A stretch of 64,000 nt of DNA, from contig JAGIAI010000009.1 of NCBI GenBank assembly GCA_017744935.1, positions 84,232-148,231 of the forward strand. Direction: 5' to 3'. The position numbers were made by a program, and so were the translations under genes. Positions 1-9,117 of this stretch are shown in pieces. This DNA is from Variovorax sp. (GTDB lineage: Bacteria; Pseudomonadota; Gammaproteobacteria; Burkholderiales; Burkholderiaceae_C). Positions within the stretch are counted from its first letter, which is position 1, and every line of letters starts with the position of its first letter. Under the pieces are notes generated by a model. The model did not search any database. It was given only the letters and a program-made list of their open reading frames with translations, and was not told the DNA's origin.

Positions 1-1092
1 GATGGCACCGTAGGTGGGCACGCGATCCTTCTGGTTCCACACGCCCGATCCAGTGACGATGGGCACATCGCGTACGCGGTGGTAGGCATCGCGCACCCTG
101 TCGCGCGTCGGCGCGGGGCCGGCCTCCTTCACGGTTGCCAGCGCCACCTGGGCCAGCGAATAGGCTGAGGCGGCCCAGCTGTCCGGCTCCGTGCCCCAGC
201 GCGCCTTGTAGGCGGCCTCGAAGGCCTTGTTCATAGGCCGGTCCGTGCCGGCCACGTAGTCCGACACGGCGATGGACCCTTCGGCCGCTGCGCCCGCGAT
301 GCTCAGGAACTTGGGCGACACCATTGCGATGGTGCCGATGGCGCGCACCTTCTCGGGCACCCCGGCTTGGCGCAGTTGCAGCATGATGTTGGCCGACTGC
401 TCGGCGTAGGTGGCCAGGTACACCGCGTCCAATTCCAGGCTCTTGAGCTTGGTGGCCAGCGGCAGGAAGTTTGAGTCGCTGCTGACCACGGCTTCCTCGG
501 CCACCACCGTGCCGCCCCCGGCCTTGAGCGTGTCGCGGAAGGCATTCTTGTATTCGATCAGTGCCTCGTTCGTTCGGTCGTACACGAGGGCGACTTTCCG
601 GATCGGCGTCTTCTCCAGCACGTACTTGGCGGCCATCGGGCTGATGACGGCAGGTGACTGCTGGAACTTCAGCGTCCACGGGCCCGGCTTGAGAACGGCG
701 TCCGAGGTGGCAAAGCTCAGGTTGGGCGTCTTGCGGTCGCTGAAGATAGGGGCCACGGCCACGCTGTCGGTGGTGGAAGAGGGGCCCAGCACCAGCACGG
801 CGCGGTCGCGGTCTATGGCCTGGTTGACCAGGTTGATGGACTGGCCCTTGTCGCTGGCGTTGTCGCGCTCCTGCAGGTCGATCTTCTGGCCATTGATGCC
901 GCCCTTGGCGTTGACTTCCTCCACCGCCAGCCGGATAGCCTTTTGGTAGTTGGCGCCGGCAAACGCGACGGCGCCGGTGGAAGACTGGATGGATACCACG
1001 GCGATGTCCTCGGCGCGCGCAGATGCGGCGGCCAGGGTGGTCAGCGCGGCGATGCCGACCAGCTTCTTGAATGCGTTCTGGGTGTGTTGCAT
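1..1092 (-). CDS. ABC transporter substrate-binding protein, LivK-type (3' end outside window)
   Basis: The reading frame runs from the ATG at 1092 off the left edge, so the C-terminus is missing. The first ~27 residues are a cleavable signal peptide (basic start, hydrophobic core, cleavage after SARA). The mature part begins EDIAVVSIQSSTG and contains the features of periplasmic-binding-protein type I receptors for branched-chain amino acids and amides, including VNAKGGINGQKI and LVLGPSSTTDS. It would deliver a ligand to an ABC permease in the inner membrane. It follows the alcohol dehydrogenase by 11 bp, so it is probably the last visible gene of the ALDH-ADH operon. The ligand cannot be read from sequence. 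Confidence 0.88.
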   Translation of the reverse strand, partial: MQHTQNAFKKLVGIAALTTLAAASARAEDIAVVSIQSSTGAVAFAGANYQKAIRLAVEEVNAKGGINGQKIDLQERDNASDKGQSINLVNQAIDRDRAVLVLGPSSTTDSVAVAPIFSDRKTPNLSFATSDAVLKPGPWTLKFQQSPAVISPMAAKYVLEKTPIRKVALVYDRTNEALIEYKNAFRDTLKAGGGTVVAEEAVVSSDSNFLPLATKLKSLELDAVYLATYAEQSANIMLQLRQAGVPEKVRAIGTIAMVSPKFLSIAGAAAEGSIAVSDYVAGTDRPMNKAFEAAYKARWGTEPDSWAASAYSLAQVALATVKEAGPAPTRDRVRDAYHRVRDVPIVTGSGVWNQKDRVPTYGAI

Positions 1093-1103
1093 GGTTTGCC
1101 TTC

Positions 1104-2174
1104 TCAGAAAACGAACACGCCCTTGCCGCCGGCCTGGCCGTCAAAGACGCGGTAGGCCTCCTCGGCCTGTTCGAGTTGCCAGCGGTCGGTGAAGAGCTTG
1201 TCCACCTCCACGCCGTGGTCGGCGATGAAGGTCACGCAGTCCTTCATGCTTGGCTCGGAGAAGGTGTAGGAGCCGAGGATGGTTCGCTGCTTGCCGATCA
1301 CGTCCTTCATGCCGTCGATGTTGAGGTTGCCACCCACCGCCACCAGGGCGATGCGGCCCCAGGGGCGGGTGCAGCGCACCGCCTGCTGCTTGGGCATCTC
1401 GCCACCGGCGCAGTCCATGGCGCAGGTCGCGCCCAGGCCGCCAGTGAGCTTGAGGATTTCCTCGATGGGGTCGGCCTTGCTGCCGTCGATGGTGTGCGTC
1501 GCGCCGAACTCCTTGGCGCGCGCCACGCGGTCGGCCGAGATGTCGACGCCTATGACCTCTGCGCCCATGGCCGCGGCCAGCTGCGCGGCCGACAGTCCCA
1601 CGGGGCCGAGACCGAACACGGCCAGCGTGTCGCGGGCGGTCAACTGAAGGCGCATTAGCGCGCCCCAGGCCGTGCCCGTGCCGCAGGACACGGCGGCGCC
1701 GGTCGTGTAGGAGACTTCCTCCGGCAGGTGCACCAGCGAGGTCACAGGCACTTTCATGTACTGCGCGTGACCGCCGTGCTTGATCAGGCCGTGAATGTCC
1801 GCGCCGTGGTTGCACATCTGCGTCCAGCCGCTGCGGCAGTGGTCGCAGAGCTGGCAACCTTCGTAGTGGAAGACCGTGACGCGGTCGCCCACCTTGAACA
1901 CGCGCGGGTCGACTGCCGAGCCCAGCGCCACGATCCGGCCGCAGGGCTCGTGGCCCGCGATGACGGCGGCGTCTTCCGCCATGCCGCGCGAGGCCAGGTC
2001 CTTGAAGCCCAGCGACTTGATCACCTCGGCGGGGTTGTTGCGATAGAAGTGCAGGTCGCTGCCGCACATACCGGAGGCCTTTATCTCGATGACTGCGTCT
2101 CCCGGTCCGGGTGTCGGGTCGTCGAAGTCCAGGATCTCCAGCTTTCTTTCGCCTCTGAAAACTACGCCTTGCAT
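1104..2174 (-). CDS. Zinc-dependent medium-chain alcohol dehydrogenase
   Basis: A 356-residue MDR-family enzyme, normal length. The start at 2174 is preceded by an AGGAGA ribosome site; a longer frame exists but its extra N-terminus has no family resemblance. Catalytic zinc ligands are C37 (in MCGSD) and H75-E76 (GHEP). The structural zinc cysteines are C107, C110, C113 and C121. The nucleotide fold begins at GLGPVG (188-193), followed by an acidic residue in GVDIS that suggests NAD(H). It oxidises an alcohol to an aldehyde, which the aldehyde dehydrogenase 20 bp upstream could take to the acid. The substrate is unknown. Confidence 0.92.
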   Translation of the reverse strand: MQGVVFRGERKLEILDFDDPTPGPGDAVIEIKASGMCGSDLHFYRNNPAEVIKSLGFKDLASRGMAEDAAVIAGHEPCGRIVALGSAVDPRVFKVGDRVTVFHYEGCQLCDHCRSGWTQMCNHGADIHGLIKHGGHAQYMKVPVTSLVHLPEEVSYTTGAAVSCGTGTAWGALMRLQLTARDTLAVFGLGPVGLSAAQLAAAMGAEVIGVDISADRVARAKEFGATHTIDGSKADPIEEILKLTGGLGATCAMDCAGGEMPKQQAVRCTRPWGRIALVAVGGNLNIDGMKDVIGKQRTILGSYTFSEPSMKDCVTFIADHGVEVDKLFTDRWQLEQAEEAYRVFDGQAGGKGVFVF

Positions 2175-2194
2175 CGTGTTTGTCTCCTTATCGG

Positions 2195-3700
2195 TCAAGC
2201 TGCGTAAAGATTGGGGAACTGCCCTGTGGTGCTGATGACGGTGGTGCGCGTCTCCAGGTACGGGTCGAGCGCCTGGATGCCGTTCTCGCGGCCCCAGCCG
2301 CTGGCCTTGAAGCCGCCGTAGGGCGTCGACCAGCGCAGGAACGAATAGGTGTTGACCCAGACCATGCCCGCGTCGATGCGGCTGGACACTCGATGCGCGC
2401 GCCCCACGTCGCGGGTCCACAGGCCGGCGGTCAGGCCGTAGGGCGTGTCGTTGGCAATGGCCAGCGCCTCGTCCTCGTCCTCGAAGGGGATGAGCGATGC
2501 GACCGGGCCGAAGATCTCGTCGCGCGCGATGCGCATCTGGTTGTTCACACCGGCGAACACCGTGGGCTCGACGAAATAGCCGGCCGCGAGTTCGGGCGTC
2601 TCGATGCGGTGTCCGCCGGTGACGAGTTCCGCGCCGTCTTCCATTCCGTACTGGATGTACGACAGCGTCTTGTCCAACTGCTGCTGGTGCGCCTGAGGGC
2701 CCATGTGGTTGGAGTCGATCGACGGCAGGCCCACGCGAACGGCCATGGCACGTTCGCGGAAGGCCTCGACCACACGGTCATACACCGCCCGCTCCACCAG
2801 CACGCGCGAGCCCAGCGCGCAACTCTGGCCGGTGAGCCGCCATGACGATGCGGTAGCGGCGTTGATGGCGTTGTCGATGTCCGCGTCCGCGAAGATGATG
2901 TGCGGCGCCTTGCCGCCCAACTCGAAGGTGAAGCGCTTGAGGTTGTCGGCGCCGGCGCGGACCATGCTCTTTGCGGTCTGCGTCGATCCGGTGAACGAGA
3001 CCTTGTTCACATCGGGATGCTCCACCAGCCGCTGTCCGGCCGTTCGGCCGAAGCCCGGCACCACGTTGAACACGCCAGGCGGAAAGCCCGCCTCGTGGAT
3101 GAGCTTCGCCAGTTCCAGCGCCGAGACGGGCGTTTGCTCGGCCGGCTTGACTACCAGTGTGCAGCCTGCTGCCAGCGCAGCGCCCACCTTGAGGCAAGTG
3201 GCCAAGAGCGGCGCATTCCACGGAATGATGGCGCCCACCACGCCCACCGGCACGCGCGTTGTGAAGGCATGCACGCTGTCGTCGATCGGAATGGTGCTGC
3301 CTTGCGCCTTGTCTGCCAGCGACGCGAACCAGTGATACCACTGCACTTGTGCGGCGAGGCTGGCCTTGTGCTCGCGCACCAGGTTGCCGTTGTCGCGCGA
3401 CTCGATCACCGCCAGCCTCGGGATGGCGGCCGCAAAGAGGTCGGCGAAGCGGCGCAGCAGCGCTGCACGATCATGGCCCGGCACTCGGCGCCATGTGGCG
3501 AAGGCCCGCCGGGCGGCCTCCACCGCCCGGTCGATGTCCTTGGCGCCACCCATGGGTGCGACAGCCCAGCCGCGACCGGTGGCGGGATCGATGCTCTCTA
3601 CGAGCTCGCCGTCGATGGGGGCACCCCATTCGCCGTCGATGTAGAGGTGTTCGTAGCGCTCGAGCGCGGAGTCGGGCTTGGGGTTGGGAAGACTCTGCAT
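2195..3700 (-). CDS. NAD(P)-dependent aldehyde dehydrogenase
   Basis: A 501-residue protein of the ALDH superfamily, full length. The general base is E260 in FELGGK and the nucleophile is C294 in GQSCALGSR; the N-terminal cofactor region has IPWNAPL and VKPAEQTP. It oxidises an aldehyde to a carboxylic acid in the cytoplasm. It is first in a minus-strand set with the alcohol dehydrogenase (20 bp gap) and a solute-binding protein, which points to uptake and oxidation of an alcohol or aldehyde. The subfamily resembles betaine-aldehyde/phenylacetaldehyde-type enzymes, but the substrate is not resolved. Confidence 0.92.
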   Translation of the reverse strand: MQSLPNPKPDSALERYEHLYIDGEWGAPIDGELVESIDPATGRGWAVAPMGGAKDIDRAVEAARRAFATWRRVPGHDRAALLRRFADLFAAAIPRLAVIESRDNGNLVREHKASLAAQVQWYHWFASLADKAQGSTIPIDDSVHAFTTRVPVGVVGAIIPWNAPLLATCLKVGAALAAGCTLVVKPAEQTPVSALELAKLIHEAGFPPGVFNVVPGFGRTAGQRLVEHPDVNKVSFTGSTQTAKSMVRAGADNLKRFTFELGGKAPHIIFADADIDNAINAATASSWRLTGQSCALGSRVLVERAVYDRVVEAFRERAMAVRVGLPSIDSNHMGPQAHQQQLDKTLSYIQYGMEDGAELVTGGHRIETPELAAGYFVEPTVFAGVNNQMRIARDEIFGPVASLIPFEDEDEALAIANDTPYGLTAGLWTRDVGRAHRVSSRIDAGMVWVNTYSFLRWSTPYGGFKASGWGRENGIQALDPYLETRTTVISTTGQFPNLYAA

Positions 3701-3941
3701 TACTACGGAAGAAGGTTGGGGTTCGTCACTTGGTCACGCGCGGCGTGGCCGATTCGCGAACGGATGGTCTGCAGCGGCATGCGTGTCTCTGTGGATTGAT
3801 ACGCCATGCGAGCAGGAGGCACGCGTCGACGTATCTATCTCTTGTTGGATTCAATGTTGGACGCCGCCCCTGCCCGGCGCAATGCACGCGGCGCAGGTGT
3901 TCCGTACTTCAGAACCTCCCCTGGGCAGGACAGTTTGCGGC

Positions 3942-4064
3942 GCGGCGCTGAATCGCCACCTGCGCGAGAACATCGCACCCTGCAAGCGACCTGAGCGCAT
4001 CGACGAACTGCCGGTCAATGCCTACGGCAAGGTGTTCAAGCTGCGCTTGCGCGCGCTGCTGTGA
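3942..4064 (+). pseudogene. Remnant of acyl-CoA synthetase (C-terminal 40 residues)
   Basis: In frame up to the TGA at 4062-4064 the translation reads LNRHLRENIAPCKRPERI, then DELPVNAYGKVFKLRLRALL. This is the C-terminal signature of AMP-forming acyl-CoA ligases, where the lysine in the NxxGKxxK/R motif is the adenylation lysine. Nothing upstream in the frame resembles the rest of the enzyme, so only the tail survives. It lies just before a second remnant and an intact acyl-CoA dehydrogenase, consistent with a decayed acyl-CoA catabolic operon. The interval 3701-3941 between it and the divergent ALDH gene holds nothing I can assign. Confidence 0.6.
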
Positions 4065-4269
4065 TGCGGCTGATGCCGGTCCGCAGTACGGAACGTTCTG
4101 CCTCTTGCGATTGACTTGGTTGTGTCGCACCAGCGAACCTGTCGTGGCCGTGATTGAAGCGGGTCTTTTCCATCGCCCGATCGCTTCGACTGGCATTCAA
4201 CGACATAGATCTGAAGACAACCTTTCCGGCAACCTCAACTCCAAGCGGCTTGGCCTGCGCGTAACGAAT

Positions 4270-4527
4270 ATGGACATGCAAGACACTCAAGAACGCGTGC
4301 ACATCACGCCCGAGGCGCTGACCCGCCTTCGTAGCTGGGAAGGACGCAGCGTGAGGCTGGACGACATCAATGCTGACCGATTTCTCCTTCAAGGCCGTTC
4401 GCCCGACCTTCGATCTGAACTCCTCACCGTACACGGCCAGCCCTCGGCCGACGGCAAGACCGTGCAGCTGTGGGCACGTGATCACGAAGGCTGGCTCACC
4501 ATGCAAGCGACGGCCAAGCTCCTCTGA
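4270..4527 (+). pseudogene. Internally deleted FAS1-like/HTD2-type dehydratase remnant
   Basis: An 85-codon frame whose first ~25 residues (ITPEALTRLRSWEGRS) resemble the start of FAS1-like/mesaconyl-CoA hydratase proteins. The rest (FLLQGRSPDL, then VQLWARDHEGWLTMQATAKL) resembles the end of the same family. The ~180 residues normally between these blocks are missing. The product would be too short to hold the hot-dog active site. It sits 31 bp before the acyl-CoA dehydrogenase start. Interpretation as an internal deletion is mine; a small independent protein is less likely. The gap 4065-4269 shows no gene. Confidence 0.5.
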
Positions 4528-4558
4528 CATCCAGACATTCTTTTCTCAAGGCCCGACC

Positions 4559-5725
4559 ATGCTCGAAAAAACCGGCTCCAACAACTACCACGAGATCCGC
4601 GACGCGGTGCGCGACCTGTGCAGCCAGTTCCCGGCTGAATACCACCGCAAGATCGACGAGGCGCGCGGCTACCCCGAAGAATTCGTCAATGCGTTGACCA
4701 AGGCCGGCTGGCTGGCGGCGCTGATCCCGCAGGAATTCGGAGGGCCCGGTCTCTCGATGGCCGAAGCCTCGGTCATCATGGAAGAGATCAATCGGTCGGG
4801 CGGCAACTCCGGCGCATGCCACGGCCAGATGTATGTGATGAACACCATCGTGTTCAGTGGCTCGAAGGCGCAGAAGGAGCAGTACCTTCCTCGCATCGCC
4901 TCGGGCGAGCTGCGTGTGCAGTCGATGGGCGTGACCGAGCCTACGACCGGCAGCGACACCACCAAGCTCAAGACCACGGCGGTGAAGAAGGACGGCCGCT
5001 GGCTCATCAATGGCCAGAAGGTCTGGATCTCACGCGTGCAGCACAGCGATCTGCTGATCCTGCTCGCGCGCACCACGCCGCTGGACCAGGTGCAGAAGAA
5101 AAGCGATGGCCTGTCGTGCTTCATCGTCGAACTGGACAAGGCCATCGGAAAGGGCCTCACGGTGCAGCCCATCCTGAACATGGTCAATCACGAGACCAAT
5201 GAACTGTTCTTCGACAATCTGGAGCTTTCCGAAGACGCGTTGCTCGGCACGGAGGGCAAGGGCCTGAAGGTGATATTCGACGGCCTGAACGCCGAGCGCA
5301 CGCTGATCGCAGCCGAATGCATCGGCGACGGCTACTGGTTCCTGGAAAAGGCCCGCGACTATGCGAGCGAGCGCAAGGTGTTCAATCGACCCATCGGCCA
5401 GAACCAAGGCATCCAGTTCCCGCTGGCCGAGGCCTTCATCGAACTGGAAGCCGCCAATCTCATGCGCTGGCGCGCCTGCGGGAAGATCGATGCACGCGAG
5501 AACGCCGGCACCGAGGCCAACATGGCCAAATACCTGGCCGCCAAGGCCAGCTGGGAGGCGGCAAACGCCTGCCTGCAGACACACGGCGGTTTCGGCTTCG
5601 CCTGCGAATACGACGTGGAGCGCAAGTTCCGCGAGACGCGCCTGTACCAGGTGGCGCCTATCTCCACCAACATGATCCTGAGTCATGTGGGCGAGCACGT
5701 GCTCGGCCTCCCCAGGAGCTTCTGA
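4559..5725 (+). CDS. Acyl-CoA dehydrogenase family protein
   Basis: 388 residues, normal length for the family. I start at the ATG at 4559; the longer open frame upstream overlaps the dehydratase remnant out of phase. FAD/substrate motifs include QSMGVTEPTTGSD (~121-133) and WISRVQHSD. The usual C-terminal catalytic glutamate of short-chain enzymes is absent (the tail reads LYQVAPIST). Instead E246 in GLNAERTL lies where isovaleryl-CoA and long-chain dehydrogenases keep their base. It would introduce an alpha-beta double bond into an acyl-CoA and pass electrons to ETF. The two upstream remnants suggest it was once part of a larger operon. Confidence 0.9.
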   Translation: MLEKTGSNNYHEIRDAVRDLCSQFPAEYHRKIDEARGYPEEFVNALTKAGWLAALIPQEFGGPGLSMAEASVIMEEINRSGGNSGACHGQMYVMNTIVFSGSKAQKEQYLPRIASGELRVQSMGVTEPTTGSDTTKLKTTAVKKDGRWLINGQKVWISRVQHSDLLILLARTTPLDQVQKKSDGLSCFIVELDKAIGKGLTVQPILNMVNHETNELFFDNLELSEDALLGTEGKGLKVIFDGLNAERTLIAAECIGDGYWFLEKARDYASERKVFNRPIGQNQGIQFPLAEAFIELEAANLMRWRACGKIDARENAGTEANMAKYLAAKASWEAANACLQTHGGFGFACEYDVERKFRETRLYQVAPISTNMILSHVGEHVLGLPRSF

Positions 5726-6198
5726 AATGCCAAAGGCCCCTTGATGGCCTCACGGTCGTAGCGCTGGAGCACGCTATCGCCATGTCCGCAGCGCGTCAGA
5801 TTGCAGGCGTCCGCGATGCTTCCCTGGAAGACCCCTGGCGCTGCGGACCTCGAGTTGAAGCCTCCCAGTTGAAAGACCGCAAAGGAGCACGGTGCAGTCG
5901 AAAGAGGTGGTTCCTGGTGAGGCCGGCATTGCAGCGAAAGCCGAAGTTCCAGCCGGTCCCGTCAAAGGGTAGGTTGGTGCCCTTTGCCGAATTCCGCGCC
6001 GATCGTCTGTCGCCGGCAAAGGGCCAGGACCCGTAGTTCGTCGGCGACCGTCAATCCGCTCGTAAGCCGACATTCACGGAGCGAGGAAGCAGCCCAACAG
6101 CGGCGTTTCGCGGAAGCGATCTCGGTTCTGACGTGCACACGATTTGGCCGTCATGGGCAATCGGACGAGACCGCCGCTGTCAACCATTCGGAAGGAAC
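5726..6198. other. Intergenic region between convergent genes, no gene seen
   Basis: About 470 bp separate the acyl-CoA dehydrogenase from the oppositely oriented cupin gene. Open frames here on both strands are low-complexity shadows without ribosome sites or family resemblance. No clear terminator hairpin, repeat or mobile-element end was found. Confidence 0.5.
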
Positions 6199-6675
6199 CT
6201 ACGATTTCTCCGTCAATGCCGACAACTGATCGGTGTCATAGCGAGCTCGCAACTCTCCAATAACGTTCGCGTCCCGGTGGCCTCCTTGCGCAGCCAGCTC
6301 GGCAAGCTTCCTGAAGTAGTGCTCGTGTCCGGGCGGCGAGACAGTCATCAGCACGCGAGCCGGGCTCGCGCTCACATTGGTGATGTTGTGCGGTACGCCC
6401 GGAGGAACGAACAGATAGGTTCCCGGCGCGGCGCACACCACCTGATCGCCGACGTGCCATTCGCACTCGCCTTCCAAGACGAAGAAGGTCTCTTCCTGCA
6501 CGCGATGAACATGCAGTCCGGTGGCAAATCCTGCGGGGATCGTCCAATCGAACATGCTCGTGTGCTTCGTGTCTTTCCCCGTCACGAGGAAGACCATCGG
6601 TTGGCCCCCGAGCGTGACCACCTCGTTCACGGCAGGCTCGGAAGGCATGCGGATGACTGGTGTAGCTGCACTCAT
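6199..6675 (-). CDS. Cupin-domain protein
   Basis: 158 residues from the ATG at 6675, which has GGAGG about 5 bp upstream; a longer frame from 6744 is less likely. It is a single beta-barrel cupin. Motif 1 gives H55, H57 and E61 (LHVHRVQEETF) and motif 2 gives H96 (PPGVPHNI), a complete metal-binding set. Such proteins are small oxygenases, isomerases or ligand binders; the reaction cannot be assigned. It is divergent from a CadC-like regulator with a shared 126-bp control region, so it is the likeliest target of that regulator. Confidence 0.85.
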   Translation of the reverse strand: MSAATPVIRMPSEPAVNEVVTLGGQPMVFLVTGKDTKHTSMFDWTIPAGFATGLHVHRVQEETFFVLEGECEWHVGDQVVCAAPGTYLFVPPGVPHNITNVSASPARVLMTVSPPGHEHYFRKLAELAAQGGHRDANVIGELRARYDTDQLSALTEKS

Positions 6676-6755
6676 GTGATCCTCCATGTCGCCGCTTCTT
6701 CTCCGAAGCGGGTTGTCCGGATGATCGCCGTCCGACGCTGGCAAGTCGTGAAGCC

Positions 6756-6776
6756 GTTCCGAAATAGTTCCGAAAT
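6756..6776. promoter_or_regulatory. Tandem direct repeat, candidate operator
   Basis: GTTCCGAAAT occurs at 6756-6765 and again at 6767-6776, 11 bp apart, i.e. one helical turn. It lies between the divergent cupin and CadC-like genes, 26 bp before the regulator's start codon. OmpR/CadC-type winged-helix proteins commonly bind direct repeats with about this period. Assignment as the regulator's site is inference. Confidence 0.5.
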
Positions 6777-6801
6777 TGTGCGAGGAGTATTCTGCTCATC
6801 A

Positions 6802-8355
6802 ATGTCGAAAATCCTGGCGTTCGGCCCGTTCCGCCTCGATGCAGACGCGGGAATCCTGTTCCACGGCACCGAGCCGACGTCGCTCGGCCGGCGGGCGGTC
6901 GCGCTCCTTCTTATGCTCGCTCAGCGGTCTGGCGTGCCGATGTCCAAGGAGGGGCTGATAGAGGCTGCGTGGCCTGGCCTAGTGATCGAGGACAGCAACC
7001 TGACGGTCCAGATTGCCGCCGTACGGCGAGTCTTCGATGACCTGGCCGGCGGCGCGGACTGGATCGAAACCCTGCCGCGTCGGGGCTACCGCTACGTCGG
7101 CCCGGCAGTCACGATGCAGGATCCGGATCAAGCTCCCTTGCCCCTGGCCTTGCCGGCGCTGGCGTTGCCTGACAAGCCTTCGGTCGCGGTCCTGCCGTTT
7201 TCGAACTTGAGCGGCGATGCCGACCAGGACTACTTCATGGAGGGGATAGTCGACGACGTCATCACCGGCATGTCGCGCATCAACTGGCTGTTCGTCATCG
7301 CGCGAGGCTCGACCTGCACCTACAAGGGTCGAACGGTGGACGTCAAGCGGGTCGGCCGAGAGCTCGGCGTGCGCTATGTCCTGGAAGGCAGTGTGCGCAA
7401 GGCCCATGATCGCGTGCGCATTACCACCCAACTGGTCGATGCTTCCACCGGAGCGCATGTGTGGGCCGAGCGCTACGACCGGCCGTACGGCGACATTTTC
7501 GCGCTGCAGGATGAAATCGCGCTGTCGGTTGTCGGTGCCATTGCCCCGAGCCTGCGACGTGCCGAAATCAAGCGAGTCAACCGCAAGCGCCCCGACAGCC
7601 TGGATGCGTATGACCTTGTCCTGCGGGCGCAGCCTGACGTCGACTCGGGCATGCCAGCGCAGGTGACGAGAGCCCTGACACTCCTTGAACGCGCCATCGA
7701 ACTCGAGCCTGCCTATGCGCTTGCGCACGGGAACGCCGCGATGTGCCACCACTGCCTGTTCCTTCGCGCCGGTCTTCAGGAGGTGGAGCGTGCCGCTTCG
7801 ATCCGCCATGCCCAGTCTGCGATCGTCCAGGGGCAGGACGATGCGCTAGCCCTGACCTGGGCCGGTTTCTCCATCGGCATGGACGCGCACGATCGCGTTG
7901 CGGCATTCACCGCACTAGAGGCCGCACTCGCCATCAGTCCGTCATCTGCGCTGACCTACATTCTTGGCAGCGTCATGCTTGCCTGGGGCGGCGAAGCCGA
8001 GCGCGCGATCGAATGGAGCCAGCGGGGGCTGCGGCTCAGTCCCTTCGATTCCTGGGCTTGGGCCGCGTTCGACGCTCAGGCACTGGGTCATTTCCACTGC
8101 GGCCGCTATGAGGAAGCCGCTCAAGCAGCATACAGGTCCGTTCAGGCCAACCCGGCGCACAGCATCACCCATGTGCAGCTGACGGCCGCGCTCACCAGAC
8201 TCGGCCGGCTGCAGGACGCCAAGGCAGCCGCTGCGAGGGTCCTGGACCTCCATCCCACGTTTCGATATGGTCGCCAGTTCTCAGCCGTCAACTGTGCTCC
8301 CGCGCTCGCGGCATCGCTCGGCGACGCGCTTCGCGCCGCCGGGTTGCAGGAGTAG
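6802..8355 (+). CDS. CadC-like winged-helix regulator with TolB-like and TPR domains
   Basis: 517 residues from the ATG at 6802; the much longer upstream frame crosses the divergent cupin gene and is not credible. Residues ~1-105 form an OmpR/CadC-type DNA-binding domain (FGPFRLDADAGIL; the wing reads ETLPRRGYRYVG). There follows a TolB-like adenylate-cyclase-associated segment (KPSVAVLPFSNLSGD, YFMEGIVDDVI, VRYVLEGSVRK). The C-terminal half is TPR-like helices (ERAIELEPAYALAHGNAA; ALGHFHCGRYEEAAQAA). No membrane helix is obvious between the domains, unlike CadC itself. It probably senses a signal through the TPR region and controls the divergent cupin gene and itself. Confidence 0.85.
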   Translation: MSKILAFGPFRLDADAGILFHGTEPTSLGRRAVALLLMLAQRSGVPMSKEGLIEAAWPGLVIEDSNLTVQIAAVRRVFDDLAGGADWIETLPRRGYRYVGPAVTMQDPDQAPLPLALPALALPDKPSVAVLPFSNLSGDADQDYFMEGIVDDVITGMSRINWLFVIARGSTCTYKGRTVDVKRVGRELGVRYVLEGSVRKAHDRVRITTQLVDASTGAHVWAERYDRPYGDIFALQDEIALSVVGAIAPSLRRAEIKRVNRKRPDSLDAYDLVLRAQPDVDSGMPAQVTRALTLLERAIELEPAYALAHGNAAMCHHCLFLRAGLQEVERAASIRHAQSAIVQGQDDALALTWAGFSIGMDAHDRVAAFTALEAALAISPSSALTYILGSVMLAWGGEAERAIEWSQRGLRLSPFDSWAWAAFDAQALGHFHCGRYEEAAQAAYRSVQANPAHSITHVQLTAALTRLGRLQDAKAAAARVLDLHPTFRYGRQFSAVNCAPALAASLGDALRAAGLQE

Positions 8356-8543
8356 CGGTGCGATCTGCGCGTTGGCTGGGGTGCGCCACAAGCGGTCGGT
8401 CGGCGGCGGCCCGCAATTCGTCCCGGAGCCGTCATTCGGCCTGCCACAGCGCTCGCGGGGACGAATCGTCGAACACCTCGCGAAGCTTGTCGCCCCGTGA
8501 GACCGTGGTTTCTCCCGGGTGGGCATCAAGGACCAACCCTCTT

Positions 8544-8573
8544 GGGCCCGCCGTGTGCGGGCCCCTTTTCTTG
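8544..8573 (+). terminator. Rho-independent terminator
   Basis: GGGCCCGC, loop CGTGT, then GCGGGCCC forms a perfect 8-bp GC-rich stem followed by CTTTTCTTGTT. It lies about 190 bp after the regulator gene and would stop plus-strand transcription; the T-tract favours that strand. Confidence 0.7.
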
Positions 8574-8710
8574 TTCACGGGAATGGCCCGAAGCGGAGCC
8601 AACAGCGGGACTTCGTCCTCAGTCCCCACGCCATCGCGTTCGGCCAATTCCAATGCTGCGCGTGAACTTCTTCACGATACAAGTGGCCCTCGGCGAGGCA
8701 AACTGATTTC

Positions 8711-8911
8711 ATGCTGCGGGCATTCCTTCTCTTTCTTGCTGTCCTCGTGCCAGTTGGACTGGTCTACGCGTGTGGCTGGTGGGTACCGCTGGCGCTATTC
8801 GGGGTCTCGGCCACAACACTGTTCTTTTCAACGCGGCAGGCGAGCGGCGCCGAGGCGACGCAGGGCGGCCCGCTGACTGAATACGCCACCACCACGATGG
8901 CGAACTTTTAG
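8711..8911 (+). CDS. Small hydrophobic protein, hypothetical
   Basis: A 66-residue frame with one long or two closely spaced hydrophobic segments (MLRAFLLFLAVLVPVGLVYA and GWWVPLALFGVSATTLFF), then a short polar tail. It looks like a small inner-membrane protein. It lacks a strong ribosome site and any recognised domain. The stretches 8574-8710 and 8912-9117 contain nothing I can name. Confidence 0.4.
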   Translation: MLRAFLLFLAVLVPVGLVYACGWWVPLALFGVSATTLFFSTRQASGAEATQGGPLTEYATTTMANF

Positions 8912-9117
8912 GCGCTCGCGACCTGGGCGATGAGGAACTGGGACGCGAGCTAATCGGCAGAAGGCGGGGCCTGTACGGTCGTTCATAGCCGAGGCAGAAT
9001 TCGCGGGCCAAGACCGGCCACTCGGCCACGCCTCAGAATTTCACGGGATAGCGGGCGTTTTCACTGAGGCGCGCGCTCCGGTCTCCATAAAGAGTCACCG
9101 GCTTTCAAGACGAACAA

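Noticed and set aside
6133..6801. Extended N-terminus for the CadC-like regulator
   Set aside because: It crosses the divergent cupin gene; the winged-helix domain starts naturally at the ATG at 6802.
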